Shown: positions 1-10,976, counted from the stretch's first letter. The stretch: 64,000 nt of DNA from Granulosicoccus sp964390335 (GCA_964390335.1 CAYMHU010000001.1:124001-188000); one strand, 5' to 3'. Numbers and translations are program-made. The notes: generated by a model not told the origin, from the sequence alone.

Positions 1-741
1 TAAGAATCGATCGTATATCAGTACCTGATACTCAATCGCATTACCCAGATCTTGCCATTCATAGTTGGGTATCGCGTCCGTGATCTCTCCGAGCGGGGCA
101 ACCGGCGTAATAGCCCCCGGCACTTCATCGAGATAATCGAATTGTATTTGATCCGTCCAATCATTCCAGCCTCCCGAGTTCCTAGCTCTAATGCGCCAGA
201 AGTGTTTGGCGTTGAAATTCAGTGATAGATCGGGTGTAACGGAGCATCTACCCGCGCTACACACATCGGGAACAGGCAAGCGTTCGTTATAAACGGTTGA
301 TGTCAAGAAGCGATCGTAAATCAATACCTGATATTCGATCGCGTTCCCTAGGTCTTGCCACTCATACGTTGGAGTGGCTATATTGGTACTCGCAATTGGT
401 GTAATCGGCGTGATGGGGCCAGGTATGTCATCCAAGTAGTCAAAGCGGAGCTGATCAGTCCACTCACCCCACCCTTGTGCATTGCGCCCACGCACCCGCC
501 AGAAGTGATTAGTATTAAAGTTCATTGTTATGCCAGACGGTGCAATCGCGCAAGAACCATTGCTACATAGATCAGCAGAGTCGTGTCGTTCGTTATAAAC
601 GCTAGCTCTCAAGTACCGATCATAGATAATTACTTGGTATTCATCCGAAGTCCCTTCATCATCCCAAACATAGTTGGGGCTAGCTGTTGTAACGGCGCCG
701 ATTGGGGAACGGGGGGTAACAACCTTAGGTACCGTTGACTC
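1..741 (-). repeat. Tandem ~303-bp coding repeats (Fn3-like modules)
   Basis: Three start-aligned copies of the segment encoding YQV(I/L)IYDR(Y/F)L occur at about 1, 304 and 610 (minus strand), giving periods of 303 and 306 bases. Each module of about 101 residues carries EYQV.IYDR, VYNER, two Cys (LCSNGSC, VCSAGRC), HFW R(V/I)R and W.(D/E)WTDQ signatures. The copies nearest the left edge are the most alike. The first copy is incomplete here because the window begins inside it. The fold is probably a fibronectin-III-like beta sandwich with a disulfide, judged from pattern only. Confidence 0.85.
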
Positions 742-3700
742 AGGGCCTTCCAAACGCCACATCGCGAGTGGCTCACCATCCAGGTACGCGTATTCCACTA
801 ATACATCTCCGGTGTCTGTACCCTCTGCAATGAGACGACCGTCGAGATCGTAAATATAGTGTGTGGTATCGATAGAGCTGGTTTTACTGACGCGCTGACC
901 CTGCGCATCAAATTCATAACTGGTGGTAACCCCGTTCGCTGTCGCGGTACTCATTCGGTTACGGTCGTTATAGTTAAACGTTGCAATACCATTGTTAATA
1001 GTATTGCCGACTGCGTCGTAAGAAAATGCGCGTTCTCCAACTATTTGGCTAAGTCGATGGCTTTCGGGTTCGTATTGATAGTCTTTGGTAACGCTTACCC
1101 CATCGCTTACCACTTCCAGAGACAGTCGATTACCAATACCATCATAGGAAAAACTTTGCTCACCATATCCACCAGCGGCAAACGTTAGGCGGTCAAGCGC
1201 ATCGTAGTCGAACAACTGACTTTGTCCTGCATCAATCGAATCAGTTATGGCGGTAATGTTATCAACTGCACTGAACGCGTAGTTCCGTTGCAGTACCAAC
1301 CCGTGATCTATATTTTGAATGCGGTAATCAAGATCGTAATTCTTACTGCTTGCTATCCCATTACCTAAAGTCATGCCGGACATTGGCCCGAATGGCAAAC
1401 GAGCGATCCCAGTGGCAAGATTCTCCGACTCACCCTCAAATGTACTGGTGACTGCACGGATCCGTCCACTAGCATCATAGGTGTAATTGATTTGGCGTTC
1501 GCTCGGGTTTGTCATACGAATGATGCGATCCGCTTCATTGTATTGATAAGCCGTTGTGTAGAGGTGGGTACCAATCGATTGAGCGACTTGGGTGATATTG
1601 CCCCTGGCATCATAAGAAAACGCAGTCGATCCGGTTTGATCACTGATGCTGGATACACGCCCTATTCCATTTACCCCGTTGTCGTATATGTAAGTGAGGT
1701 TTTCCACCGCACTGGGGTAGCTAACTGAAGTTATTCTATTCAAAGAATCGTATGTGTACTGCTCTGTTATACCACGCGCATCAGTCCGACTTTGCAGATT
1801 ACCAGCCGCATCATAAGTGTAGCTTGTTAAGCCGGTGTCTGGGCTGTTGCGTGATGTTCTTTCTCCAAATCCATTGTATGTGTAACTAGTTGTCTTGCCT
1901 ACAGAGTCTGTCGCACTGGTTAGATTATCGTGACTGTCGTAGGCAAACAATGTCTGACCCAGATTCGCATCTTGTATCGACACCAATCTATTCAAGGGAT
2001 CAAACCCCTGCAATGTTTCTCGATTAGCGGCGTCAATTGTTTTGACAAGATTATTGTTGGGATCGTATTCAAAACGATCCTGACCACCGTGAGCATGGGT
2101 TAACGCGATAAGTCTACTGATCTCATCATAGGTACGCTGTTGTTGTTTCTTAATCTGACCCGAAGAATCAAAAATCTCTTCTACTACGCGATTACCGGCA
2201 GTGTCCAAAATCCAACTAATACGGTTTCCTTGGCTGTCGCTAACAGCAATCAATTGATTAGCGACATCATAATCGTATTGGTGGAACACGCCATCGGCCT
2301 GAGTAACACGTGTAACATTACCAGCTGCGTCATAATCAAATTGAGTTGTGCTACCGTCGACCGTAACTGCGGTTAGCCTTTGTCTCAAATCATATGACAG
2401 CACGGTTTCAACAAGGTTTGCATCTACAATACGAATCGGCAATCCGTCGGAATTGTAGTCTGGGACGGAGACGATGTGCCCCAGTGAATTAGTGATGGAC
2501 GCTACTCTGTCACACCGTGCAGCTGATGTACAATCGTGATAGGTGTAAGAAGTTACGTCGCTTACATCTGTGCGGGGCCCATCGACAGACAGCAGCTTGC
2601 TATCACTGTCTCGCGTAAAAATTGTAGTGCGGGATTCATTTGTCTCCGTATCAATTATTTGTTGCTGTATCAGTGCACCATTGTCATTGTATGTCATGAT
2701 ACTTTTGCTCCGCGGATATTCTACAGAGGAGATATTGTTGTATGTGTCGGCGTAAGTCGTTGCGATAGTTCGCTCTACTTCAGTTCCCACCGCCTCGGTT
2801 CGACTCGTCTCCCGAAGCTTCTCATCACGAATATAGCTGGTCTTATTGNNNNNNNNNNNNNNNNNNNNNNNNNNNNNNNNNNNNNNNNNNNNNNNNNNNN
2901 NNNNNNNNNNNNNNNNNNNNNNNNNNNNNNNNNNNNNNNNNNNNNNNNCTCGGTTCGACTCGTCTCCCGAAGCTTCTCATCACGAATATAGCTGGTCTTA
3001 TTGCCTTTCCAATCCAATTGTTCGGACAGCGCAGCAGTGCTTGAATCGTATGAAGAAGAGCGGGAATATTCGGGACAATTGAGTGAGGCATCCCCAGTTA
3101 CTTCAATAATTTTCCGTACACCACCAATACGCCGGTATTTATAGTTGGTGACCCTACCTAGCGAATCCGTGACGGAGACAGTCCCTTGATAGTCAGTAGA
3201 ATTAAAATTAGTGTATGAAAAAGTGTGACTATCTATTCCCCCAGCCTTGACACTGGTGGCGACCAAACCCTCACCATTGTATGTCCAAGTCGATGCGTTG
3301 TTATTCTCATCGATTGCTTTAGTTAGGCGCCCATCTGTGTACTTATATTGAACTGTTGAGTTGTCTGGGTAAATTACACTAGTGATTAGACCTTGATCAT
3401 TGTATTCATAATAGATTGATGAACCGTTTACATTTATTTGATCGTAGACTCGGACTGTGTAAGGCTCGGGAAACGAATCTACCTGAATAAGCGAGTACTG
3501 AATATTAACGATATCACCGCGGTTCGAGGTAATCGACAAGTGGTAATTTGGTACATCCCAAGTGTAAGTGACGACATCACCTGATCGGTTCGCGATGTCC
3601 AATATGCGAACATTAACATCAAATCGCTCAACTGAGCCGTCAGGCAAAGAAACTTCATAAATCCTCTCTTCTGGGTAAGACGCCGCAAATCCATATGCGG

Positions 3701-4343
3701 GACTAATTGAAAATCCTTCAGTAAAAGAAAATCCGTCTGACTGTCTCAACCATTTGCCATCCTTTCGTTTGTAGTTGTAGATAACTGGCCCCGCAATCCC
3801 ATCGCTCTCACTATTAATGAATGTTCCGGCGATTTCTCGATCAAAATTAAAATGCCATTTATTATTCGAGTAGGTTCTGGTTACCGATAGTAAAGGACTT
3901 TTAGTATGCGCCCAGTCGACAACTCGTTCAAATTTCTTCCCGGTGGCCACATTCACCGGATTGGCATCACACATTTCCGGTTCACCTGCCATGCGATCAT
4001 CTTCAGCAAAATTTACAATGCATTTCATCCCTGACAGGTTGTACTTAGTTGGATCTGGACATCGATATCTAGTACTGAAGGGTATATATCGATCATAGGC
4101 GTAGTCGGGGTCGTCACAGCGTGCATTGTAGTTACCTGGCACCGTGGGCCAAGGTTCTAGTCCAATAAAGCCCCAACCGTTCGGGTTTTGGCACAGCCAC
4201 TGACCGTAAGCTGAAGCGCTCGTAAAATCGTTCGGTGCATAGCCAAAGTATTGTTGGGCCGAAATATAATTACTTGCCTGAACAGTAGGAGAAAGAGCGA
4301 CTACGAATAAATAAAAGATGTGGCGTAAGCGGTGCTTGCACAT
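1..4343 (-). CDS. Secreted RHS/YD-repeat protein with C-terminal Fn3-like modules (partial, runs off left edge)
   Basis: Read on the minus strand, one open frame runs from 4343 to base 1 without a stop once the unmerged contig overlap around the N gap is collapsed: about 1396 residues and still open. ATG 4343 is preferred over ATG 4352 because AAAGGA lies 10 bases upstream of the former and almost touches the latter. A signal peptide (MCKHRLRHIFYLFVVALS, cut after VQA) points to export. Next come a DUF6531-type entry motif (NPVNVATGKKFE, about residue 125) and a long series of YD repeats (for example YDAAGNVTRVTQADG). From about residue 1150 there are tandem modules of about 101 residues with the signature YQVLIYDRFL and HFWRIRARN. 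RHS proteins form beta-cocoon shells that often carry a toxin or adhesin tip; no core-end cleavage motif (DPxG) is visible here, and the true C-terminus lies outside. Toxin or adhesin cannot be decided. Read naively, the gap makes the gene appear to end near 2775, which is an artefact. Confidence 0.85.
2794..3003. other. Scaffold gap flanked by identical 55-mers (assembly artefact)
   Basis: N bases fill 2849-2948. The 55 bases before the gap (2794-2848) and the 55 after it (2949-3003) are identical, beginning CTCGGTTCGACTCG and ending GGTCTTATTG. Collapsing the two copies restores a continuous RHS frame, so the real DNA probably has one copy and no gap. Confidence 0.9.
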
Positions 4344-4414
4344 TAAAATCATGTCCTTTCGAGATTAGTGTTGCTATATAGTAATCGCCAACTCAGATAA
4401 AAATCAAGTGGACA

Positions 4415-4764
4415 TATTCTGTGCAATACACGCAACAAATCGTGGATGGCCTAACGCGTGAAGCCAATGGTTATCGGATATGGCTGATACCGGCTGCGAT
4501 GGCTTGGGAGTGGATTGGACTATCGACTTAGCTGATGCGCGCAAAAACTGCGGTGATCGCGTGGCGTTGCAAGGTAACCTTGACCCGTCAGTACTCTATG
4601 GTTCTCCCGAGAGCATTCGTGCAGAGGTTAAAAAGGTTTTAGACAGTTATGGCGATGGACCAGGCCATGTATTTAACCTTGGTCACGGGATTCACCAGTT
4701 TGTAAACCCCGATCATCTAGCCGTGATGGTTGATGCGGTGCATGAGTTCAGTGCTAAAAGCTAA
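4415..4764 (+). pseudogene. hemE: hemE (uroporphyrinogen decarboxylase) 3' remnant
   Basis: The last 94 codons (from ATG 4480) match the C-terminus of HemE: MADTGCDGLGVDW, VALQGNLDPSVLYGSPE and GHVFNLGHGIHQFVNPDH. Just upstream, in a different frame, 4427-4470 encodes YTQQIVDGLTREANG, the piece that normally precedes it. About 14 residues including the conserved VTLFTKGGG stretch are missing between them and the frame shifts, so this is a deletion plus frameshift. The first two thirds of the gene are absent, with similarity ending around 4412 beside the RHS gene's upstream region. An intact hemE is expected elsewhere because the enzyme makes coproporphyrinogen III for haem. HemE carries out decarboxylation of uroporphyrinogen; this fragment cannot. 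Confidence 0.85.
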
Positions 4765-4769
4765 AAAGA

Positions 4770-6458
4770 CTAACGCATCTCACCGTACAGTGGATTAATT
4801 TGCTTTTCTCCTATCGTGACTGCCGGCACCGATACAGTGGTGAGAGGCAGCACGCCACTATCGAGCGAGTTATAAAAGGCATCGATTTGTTCGGACGTCA
4901 TCGTTAGCTCAGTTCGTCTGAGATAAGCATTATCAGCGCCACGCGGAGACCAACCATCGTTCGCGTTTAGGAATGCCCATGATATCCCAAGCTGTTGGGG
5001 CGCACTTTTATTGACAATTAGCGCATACACGCTGGCATCAGTCATTTCTACATCAATGTATACACGGCAATCATTCAGCTCCGTTATACAATTGTGTTTG
5101 AATAATCGCTGCGCAACAAGATACTCCTCCAGATTGTCTTGTTGCGTTTCAGTTAAGCCCGAATTCGGAATTATTAATTTAAGACTGCCGGATTCATACA
5201 AAGGCGCTAATTGTTGTTTGGCGCTCAACTCGGATTCCGTACCACCGCGACCACGACGATAAAGCGCTGCACGCACGGGTAATTCAATTGCGTTTTGCGC
5301 ATACAGTTGATCTATTGCATTGTTACCGGCTTGACCTGCCATTCTTTGCATCCAGCGAAGCTTACTGATGTCCACAGGCTCGCCTGCGGCCTGTATGCGG
5401 GCAAGTTGATTGCGAACCGAGTAATCAACCAGATTAAACCATGGTAGCTGCGCGGCGATGGCTATCAACAGTGCCAACAAAGCACCGACAATGTTGGTAC
5501 GTCCAATGACCTTTATGGCATTGGAATTCGGAAATAAGGAAATACAGTAACCAACCGCATGTACAAATCCAATCAGCAGAAGTAATGCGACTACCAAATA
5601 CAAATGGGTAGGACCATATTGGTCGAGTCGTTGCCACACAAGCCACAAACTCAACATCGACACCAGCAAAGTGGCGAGCGCCATAAGCTTCCATAAATTG
5701 GAAAATAGACTCTTTTTCTGTTTCTCCTCATACCCAACAGCNNNNNNNNNNNNNNNNNNNNNNNNNNNNNNNNNNNNNNNNNNNNNNNNNNNNNNNNNNN
5801 NNNNNNNNNNNNNNNNNNNNNNNNNNNNNNNNNNNNNNNNNGCTGGGAACATAATTTCCGGCTCCCAAATTTGTTCCATAAACGTGGCACCAACTGCATC
5901 AAGCAATTTTGTGGCAAGCAATAACACACCTAACACCAATAACACGAACAAAACGGCAAAACAGACAACGACGAACTGTTGCCACGCAAATTCAAATAAC
6001 GATGGATAGTGAGTGAGTCCGTGATGCCGTTGTGTGGCCGTACGAAAAAACGGTACAGCAATGGCAACGATTACAAACGATGCAGCTATAGAAGAGGCAA
6101 AAGGCCAGGAATCATCCACACCAAGCGGTTTCTTGGACAAATCACGCAACCCAAATTGTTCAAACGACAAATAGGCCAACACTGCGCACAATAACGCCAG
6201 TGCAAAACCAAATACCAGTGGTTTCCATCGATGTACCTTCTCTACCGACAGATAAACAATCAACGGAAACAGAAACACAAACAAACCAATAGAAAATAAA
6301 TGACCTTTATTTTCTATGTACGATTGATCTGACAAAAACAACCAATGCCACAGGAAGCCTTGAATAATGCCAGGAAAAAAAAACCAGCTAATTAGAAAAA
6401 GCGGCGTGTAGTCATTGGATGGTTCCGGGGTGTGTTGATTATCGTTTGCAACATCCAT
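4770..6458 (-). CDS. DUF4153 domain-containing membrane protein
   Basis: At least 560 residues, interrupted by an N gap of unknown true size (5742-5841). The N-terminal half has many hydrophobic helices: FLISWFFFPGIIQGFLWHWL, LFSIGLFVFLFPLIVYLSV, LVFGFALALLCAVLAYLSF and others. More membrane helices follow the gap (LYLVVALLLLIGFVHAVGY, IVGALLALLIAIAAQLPWF). The C-terminal portion is soluble and contains LRWMQRMAGQAGN and RRGRGG. This matches the DUF4153 family of bacterial inner-membrane proteins, whose function is unknown. The frame is the same on both sides of the gap, suggesting one gene. It ends 5 bp from the hemE remnant, tail to tail. Translation starts at ATG 6458 (MDVANDNQHTPEP). Confidence 0.8.
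   Translation of the reverse strand: MDVANDNQHTPEPSNDYTPLFLISWFFFPGIIQGFLWHWLFLSDQSYIENKGHLFSIGLFVFLFPLIVYLSVEKVHRWKPLVFGFALALLCAVLAYLSFEQFGLRDLSKKPLGVDDSWPFASSIAASFVIVAIAVPFFRTATQRHHGLTHYPSLFEFAWQQFVVVCFAVLFVLLVLGVLLLATKLLDAVGATFMEQIWEPEIMFPXXXXXXXXXXXXXXXXXXXXXXXXXXXXXXXXXXAVGYEEKQKKSLFSNLWKLMALATLLVSMLSLWLVWQRLDQYGPTHLYLVVALLLLIGFVHAVGYCISLFPNSNAIKVIGRTNIVGALLALLIAIAAQLPWFNLVDYSVRNQLARIQAAGEPVDISKLRWMQRMAGQAGNNAIDQLYAQNAIELPVRAALYRRGRGGTESELSAKQQLAPLYESGSLKLIIPNSGLTETQQDNLEEYLVAQRLFKHNCITELNDCRVYIDVEMTDASVYALIVNKSAPQQLGISWAFLNANDGWSPRGADNAYLRRTELTMTSEQIDAFYNSLDSGVLPLTTVSVPAVTIGEKQINPLYGEMR
5742..5841. other. True scaffold gap inside the DUF4153 gene
   Basis: 100 N bases; unlike the other two gaps in this window the flanks (CATACCCAACAGC before, GCTGGGAACATAATT after) share no overlap, so real sequence of unknown length is missing. 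Confidence 0.9.
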
Positions 6459-6750
6459 ATTCAGTCCGCCAGAGGGTTTTAGTCAGATTATCAAATACCA
6501 GAGGTTACTATGGTAGATTATTGATTAAAAATAACAAAGATGAATTACGCTATAAAACGGATAAATCAAGCAAACGAATTTTTTCTTGATTGCTATGCCG
6601 TAAAGTCTTCGATGGCAGCCAGAGAGGCCGCTGACATAATCGTACGGTTTCCACAGTGGACAAAACTATTATAGTGATTGCGCGCGATGCGTTGAAACGC
6701 GTTGCATTGCAAACGCATCCATAAATACGAGCATTAATGGCGGGCTAGGT
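6459..6750. other. Intergenic region with inverted repeats
   Basis: 292 bases with no convincing gene. It holds a perfect 8-bp inverted repeat GATGCGTT (6686-6693) and AACGCATC (6712-6719) just after the end of the lipoprotein gene, with a smaller GCGTT/AACGC pair inside. It may act as a transcription end for the lipoprotein gene, though no T-run follows. A palindrome TCCACAGTGGA lies about 35 bases upstream of the repeat. The stretch next to 6458 is the likely 5' region of the DUF4153 gene. Confidence 0.5.
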
Positions 6751-8136
6751 CTACTGCACTTTCCAGATGCTGTAGTCGTTTAGTAATGCCGAATCGGGAT
6801 CGGCCTGAAGAACGACATAAACGTTATTGCCATCCGCACTGTAAAACACATACTGTCCGCGAGATGGAAAACTTCTGTTTCCGACAATAACTTCAGGCAA
6901 GCTCACTTCAGATTGGTAAGTCAGAAACTCATAATTAAAAAACTGAACCTTGTCATTAAGTACCTCTTCCTCGAACCACAGACTTCCTGGAATAACCGCA
7001 ACTTGGTTAGCTGCAGAAGAATGAGTGATATAAGTTACAGCTTCCACACCCTCCAACGAACCGTTGTAAGTCATGTCCGTTGAGGGATCGTCTGTCGCCC
7101 TGAATACATTTCCGCACTTAGTGAATATTCGACGTCCGTCTTCAGACATCCACAAGCCGTCACACATTTCATATTCACCGTGATACGGGGAATCGATAAA
7201 CGAGTCTGCTGTACCTCCTACGATAGAATACTTTTCAATCTCCGAGGGAGAGCTACCTACGGTTGCTCCGTATATTGCTTTGCCATCTGGATGGAGTTTC
7301 GCCAGTGTACCCGCATAGATCGAGGAGAACGGATCGGTGGTCACCACCCCAGTATCAACTTTAAGACTGTAGATGGATTCCCATTGATCTTCTTCAGGAA
7401 AAACGTATATGTACCCATTTCCAGCCAGCACTATATCGACTGCATTTGCGGGCACAGCAAATACGTTTATCAGCTCAGCGTTGGCCAAATCAACATAAGA
7501 AACCCACGCGTCGTGTCCAACGGCGGCGTACAAACCATCTGGACTAATTGAAACAACTTTGGGTGGTAGATTCAGTGGCACCACCGCTTCCGTTTCGGCT
7601 TCAACATCACGAATGCTAAGTGTGTTCGGTCGTGAAGACACTAAAACCATTCGATCAAGCGACTTGGAGTACTCAATATCGTTGGGTCGATAATCGAGCA
7701 TAGTTAATGGGATACTCGCAACGACATCGGCCACAGCAATGGACTCGCCACCATTTCCGTCACTAACGGCTAACTCGATTTGGTAGGAACCACGTACATC
7801 CGGTGTGAACTGAATAGTAGAGGACTGTGTGTCCGACAAACTAAATATCGAACTGCCAGGAGGGGACGACAGTAGCGTCCAACTATAAGATAACGAATCT
7901 CCATCTGCGTCAGAACTACCAGAGCCATCCACTGAGGCTGTTTGCCCAAGAAAAAGAGTCACACTTTCAATTGATGCGACCGGATCAATATTTGTCGCAT
8001 CGTTGGTGATATCGTTGAAATCAGAGCCAGTGTTGATGTCATCTGATTTTGCTGTCTCTACAGAGCCTGAACCACCACAAGCGAAAACCAAACATGACAA
8101 ACAAATTACAGTAACCGTACTTTTTAGATTCCTCAT
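6751..8136 (-). CDS. PKD-domain lipoprotein with beta-propeller-like C-terminus
   Basis: 461 residues. The N-terminus is a lipoprotein signal (LSCLVFACGG, Cys about residue 20), so the protein is predicted to be lipid-anchored in the outer membrane or periplasm. A PKD domain follows at about 48-140 (DPVASIESVTLFLGQTASVD, GSGSSDADGDSLSYSW, then GGESIAVADVVA). The rest (about 150-461) has beta-propeller-like repeats: SLDRMVLVSSRPNTLSIRD, SPDGLYAAVGHDAWVSYVD, HPDGKAIYGATVGSS and SEDGRRIFTKCGN. Such YVTN/WD-like sheets usually bind proteins or polysaccharides at the cell surface. The product is a hypothetical secreted lipoprotein; no specific function can be given. It stands alone, 21 bp downstream of the PBP1a gene on the same strand. 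Confidence 0.75.
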   Translation of the reverse strand: MRNLKSTVTVICLSCLVFACGGSGSVETAKSDDINTGSDFNDITNDATNIDPVASIESVTLFLGQTASVDGSGSSDADGDSLSYSWTLLSSPPGSSIFSLSDTQSSTIQFTPDVRGSYQIELAVSDGNGGESIAVADVVASIPLTMLDYRPNDIEYSKSLDRMVLVSSRPNTLSIRDVEAETEAVVPLNLPPKVVSISPDGLYAAVGHDAWVSYVDLANAELINVFAVPANAVDIVLAGNGYIYVFPEEDQWESIYSLKVDTGVVTTDPFSSIYAGTLAKLHPDGKAIYGATVGSSPSEIEKYSIVGGTADSFIDSPYHGEYEMCDGLWMSEDGRRIFTKCGNVFRATDDPSTDMTYNGSLEGVEAVTYITHSSAANQVAVIPGSLWFEEEVLNDKVQFFNYEFLTYQSEVSLPEVIVGNRSFPSRGQYVFYSADGNNVYVVLQADPDSALLNDYSIWKVQ

Positions 8137-8157
8137 AACTATTAACCGACTCCTTCG

Positions 8158-10976
8158 TTAAAACAGTTGCTCAACTTCGTTCTTCTTCTGACTTTTGGTC
8201 CGAGGAGCTGCAACCTGCGATTGCACGGCCCCAGTACTATTGCGTTTGGATATAACGCGATTGTTTGCGCCTTCCGGCTCCGTACCTTCTATAAAGAATT
8301 CCAGGATGTTGTCATCGGTAATGGCAGCTTCACCGGTTTTACGATCGATACGAACCGTTTTTAAACCTTCAGGCGTCACGATTTGATCTTCAGGCATACC
8401 CTCCAGCGTTTTGGACATAAAGGCTGTCCACATAGGCAAGGCAGCAACACCACCCGCTTCACGCCGGCCCAGTGGCGTTAGTCCATCGGAACCTATCCAG
8501 GCTGCTGCCACCACCTGACTGTTGTAACCCGCAAACCATGCATCCAACTGATTATTCGTGGTGCCGGTTTTACCAGCTAAGTCACTTCTGCCCAAGGCTT
8601 CCCCTGCTCGTCGCGCCGTACCGCGCCGCACTACATCACGCATAATGCTGTTCATGACAAAGGCATTCCGCGCATCGATGACGCGTGGTGCATTAACAAT
8701 ATCCAACTCAGCCAACTGCTCTACTTTTTCTACATCACCCTCTGTCGTGTTTTCTGCCTGGGCGGTGTCTTCTTCTGTTACCGCGTCAACTTCCGACAGT
8801 AGTTCCAATGACTCGTCGTTATCTTTAAGGCAATCTTCACAGTACACGACCTCGGGCGCAGTATAGAGAGTGTCGCCACGCGGATCTTCAATACGCAAAA
8901 TAAAGTGAGCCGGCACTTTGTAACCGCCGTTAGCAAAAACGGCGAAACCTGAACTGAGCTCCATGGGTGTAATGGAAGCGTTACCCAAAGCCAAGGATAA
9001 ATCTTCCGGCAAGCTTGAGGGCTTGAACCCAAACCGCTGGGCGTACTCAATGGCCGATTCAACCGTGATTTCGCGTAACACTCTTATAGAAACAAGATTA
9101 CGGGATTTAACCAGCGCTTCGCGTAATCGCGTTGGCCCAAAAAAGCGGCCACTGTAGTTTTGCGGTCGCCACTCACCTTCCAATGCAGGGTCGTGAAAAA
9201 CAACCGGCGCATCGTTATAGATGGTGGCTGCGGTATCACCCATGTGTAAGGCTGCCGAATAGATAAACGGCTTGATGGTTGAACCGGGTTGACGCCTCGC
9301 TTGCGTTACGCGATTAAACTTACTTCGGAAGTAGTCAAAACCACCCACCAACGCCAGCACTTCACCGCTGCCGGGTTCTAGTGCTACGAATGCCCCTTCC
9401 ACTTTGGGTTCTTGAACAAATTGCGCAGTGCCGTCTTCGCGCATCCGGATGTGAATGACATCACCCACAGCCAGCACTTCGGTAACCGCCGTAATTTCAG
9501 GACCTCGCTTATCGAGCTCGATGCGCTCACGTGCCCACAAGACGTCATCCAACGGAATAATATAACGCTCGCCTTCCTTGTTAACGACCGTTGCCGACGT
9601 ATCGGTTACATCGATTACTGCAGCCGGTATCATGCCGCCGCGGTCCGATAGTTCGTCCAAACGTTCCTCAAACAATTCAGGATCGTCCATAACTTCTGGT
9701 TCTAAGCGATCTATAGGGCCGGTGTATCCATGACGCGCTTCGTAATCGAACAGCGCACCGCGCAAAGCCGCATTCGCGNNNNNNNNNNNNNNNNNNNNNN
9801 NNNNNNNNNNNNNNNNNNNNNNNNNNNNNNNNNNNNNNNNNNNNNNNNNNNNNNNNNNNNNNNNNNNNNNNNNNNNNNGTATCCATGACGCGCTTCGTAA
9901 TCGAACAGCGCACCGCGCAAAGCCGCATTCGCGTTCTTTTGCGCATCAGATTGAATGGTGGTGAATACGTTAAATCCCGCGGTAGACCATTTCTCGCCAT
10001 ACAGTTGTTGAATTCGTTCGCGCACCATTTCACCAACGTAATTGGCTTCAGCTTCGGGGCGAGAATAGTGCAGCTCGGCGGTATCAGGCTGTGCTTTGGC
10101 CTCGGCAAACTGCTCTGCCGTAATCATGTTTTCTTCGTGCATACGTCGCAGTACATAGTCTCGTCGTAACAACGCACGCTCAGGATTAACAATCGGGTTG
10201 TAACGCGATGGGGCTTTTGGCAATCCTGCGAGCATAGCCGCCTCGATCAGCTCAAGATCATTGATTTGCTTGCCGTAATAGACCTTCGACGCAGCCGCGA
10301 AACCGTATGAGCGATTACCCAAGTAGATTTTATTGATGTACAGCTCAAGGATTTCATCCTTTTCAAGCTCGGATTCGATTTTTAGCGCCAGAAAAATCTC
10401 GTTGATTTTGCGCGAATAGGTCTTCCGGTTCGTCAAAAAGAAGTTACGCGCGACCTGCATGGTTATGGTACTGCCACCGGGACCCTTCTCACCGGTTTTA
10501 ACCAAGAAATAAACCGCACGCATGATGCCTTGGTAATCGACGCCCGGATGCTTATAAAAACGCGCGTCTTCTGACGCAATGATGGCGTTTTTTAAGTCAT
10601 CAGGCACCGCCGAGATTTGGACCGGTTCGCGCCGTTTTTCGCCGTATTCAGCGATGAGTTGTCCGTCTTCTGTGTAGATGCGGAGCGGCATTTGCAACTG
10701 TACTTCGCGCAGCTGGCTGACATCCGGCAGGTCGGGTTTGACCTTGTAGTAAAGCAAACCGACACCGATGGCACAGAAAATTCCAAGCGTAATGCCTGAA
10801 ATGGCAAGCCATTTGAATAGAGAAACCCACAAACTGCGCTTTCGGCGCCGGTTGCTGCGGACTTCTGATGGTTGTCTGGGCTGCTGATGTGAAGAGGACT
10901 GGGGCATACAAGCCGTTAAATCGTTGCTTAACAACGAATTATAACCGCTTGAAATGCCATAAGTAGGAAATTTCAC
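8158..10976 (-). CDS. mrcA: Penicillin-binding protein 1A (bifunctional transglycosylase/transpeptidase)
   Basis: PBP1a polymerises lipid II into glycan strands and cross-links the peptides in the periplasm. After collapsing the duplicated 55-mer at the N gap the frame reads continuously: 887 residues, typical of the family. A cytoplasmic basic stretch (RRRKRSLW) is followed by one membrane helix (WLAISGITLGIFCAIGVGLL, about 55-75). The GT51 glycosyltransferase domain has the catalytic Glu in ASEDARFYKHPG and GGSTITMQVARNF. The transpeptidase carries the active-site Ser in RQPGSTIKPF, then KSRNLVS and AGKTGTTNNQ. An acidic insert (EEDTAQAENTTEGDVEK) lies between SRN and KTG. Start choice is uncertain: GTG 10976 or ATG 10907. 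It is divergent from pilM, the standard gammaproteobacterial arrangement. Synonyms: ponA, PBP1a. Confidence 0.95.
9724..9933. other. Scaffold gap flanked by identical 55-mers inside mrcA (assembly artefact)
   Basis: N bases fill 9779-9878. The 55 bases on the left (9724-9778) and right (9879-9933) are identical, beginning GTATCCATGACGCG and ending CGCATTCGCG. Merging them makes the PBP1a reading frame continuous (NANAALRGALFDYEARHGYT), so nothing appears to be missing. Confidence 0.9.

Noticed and set aside
2775..2848. Apparent C-terminal end of the RHS protein
   Set aside because: It arises from reading 100 N bases as if they had the right length; the collapsed overlap continues the frame to base 1.
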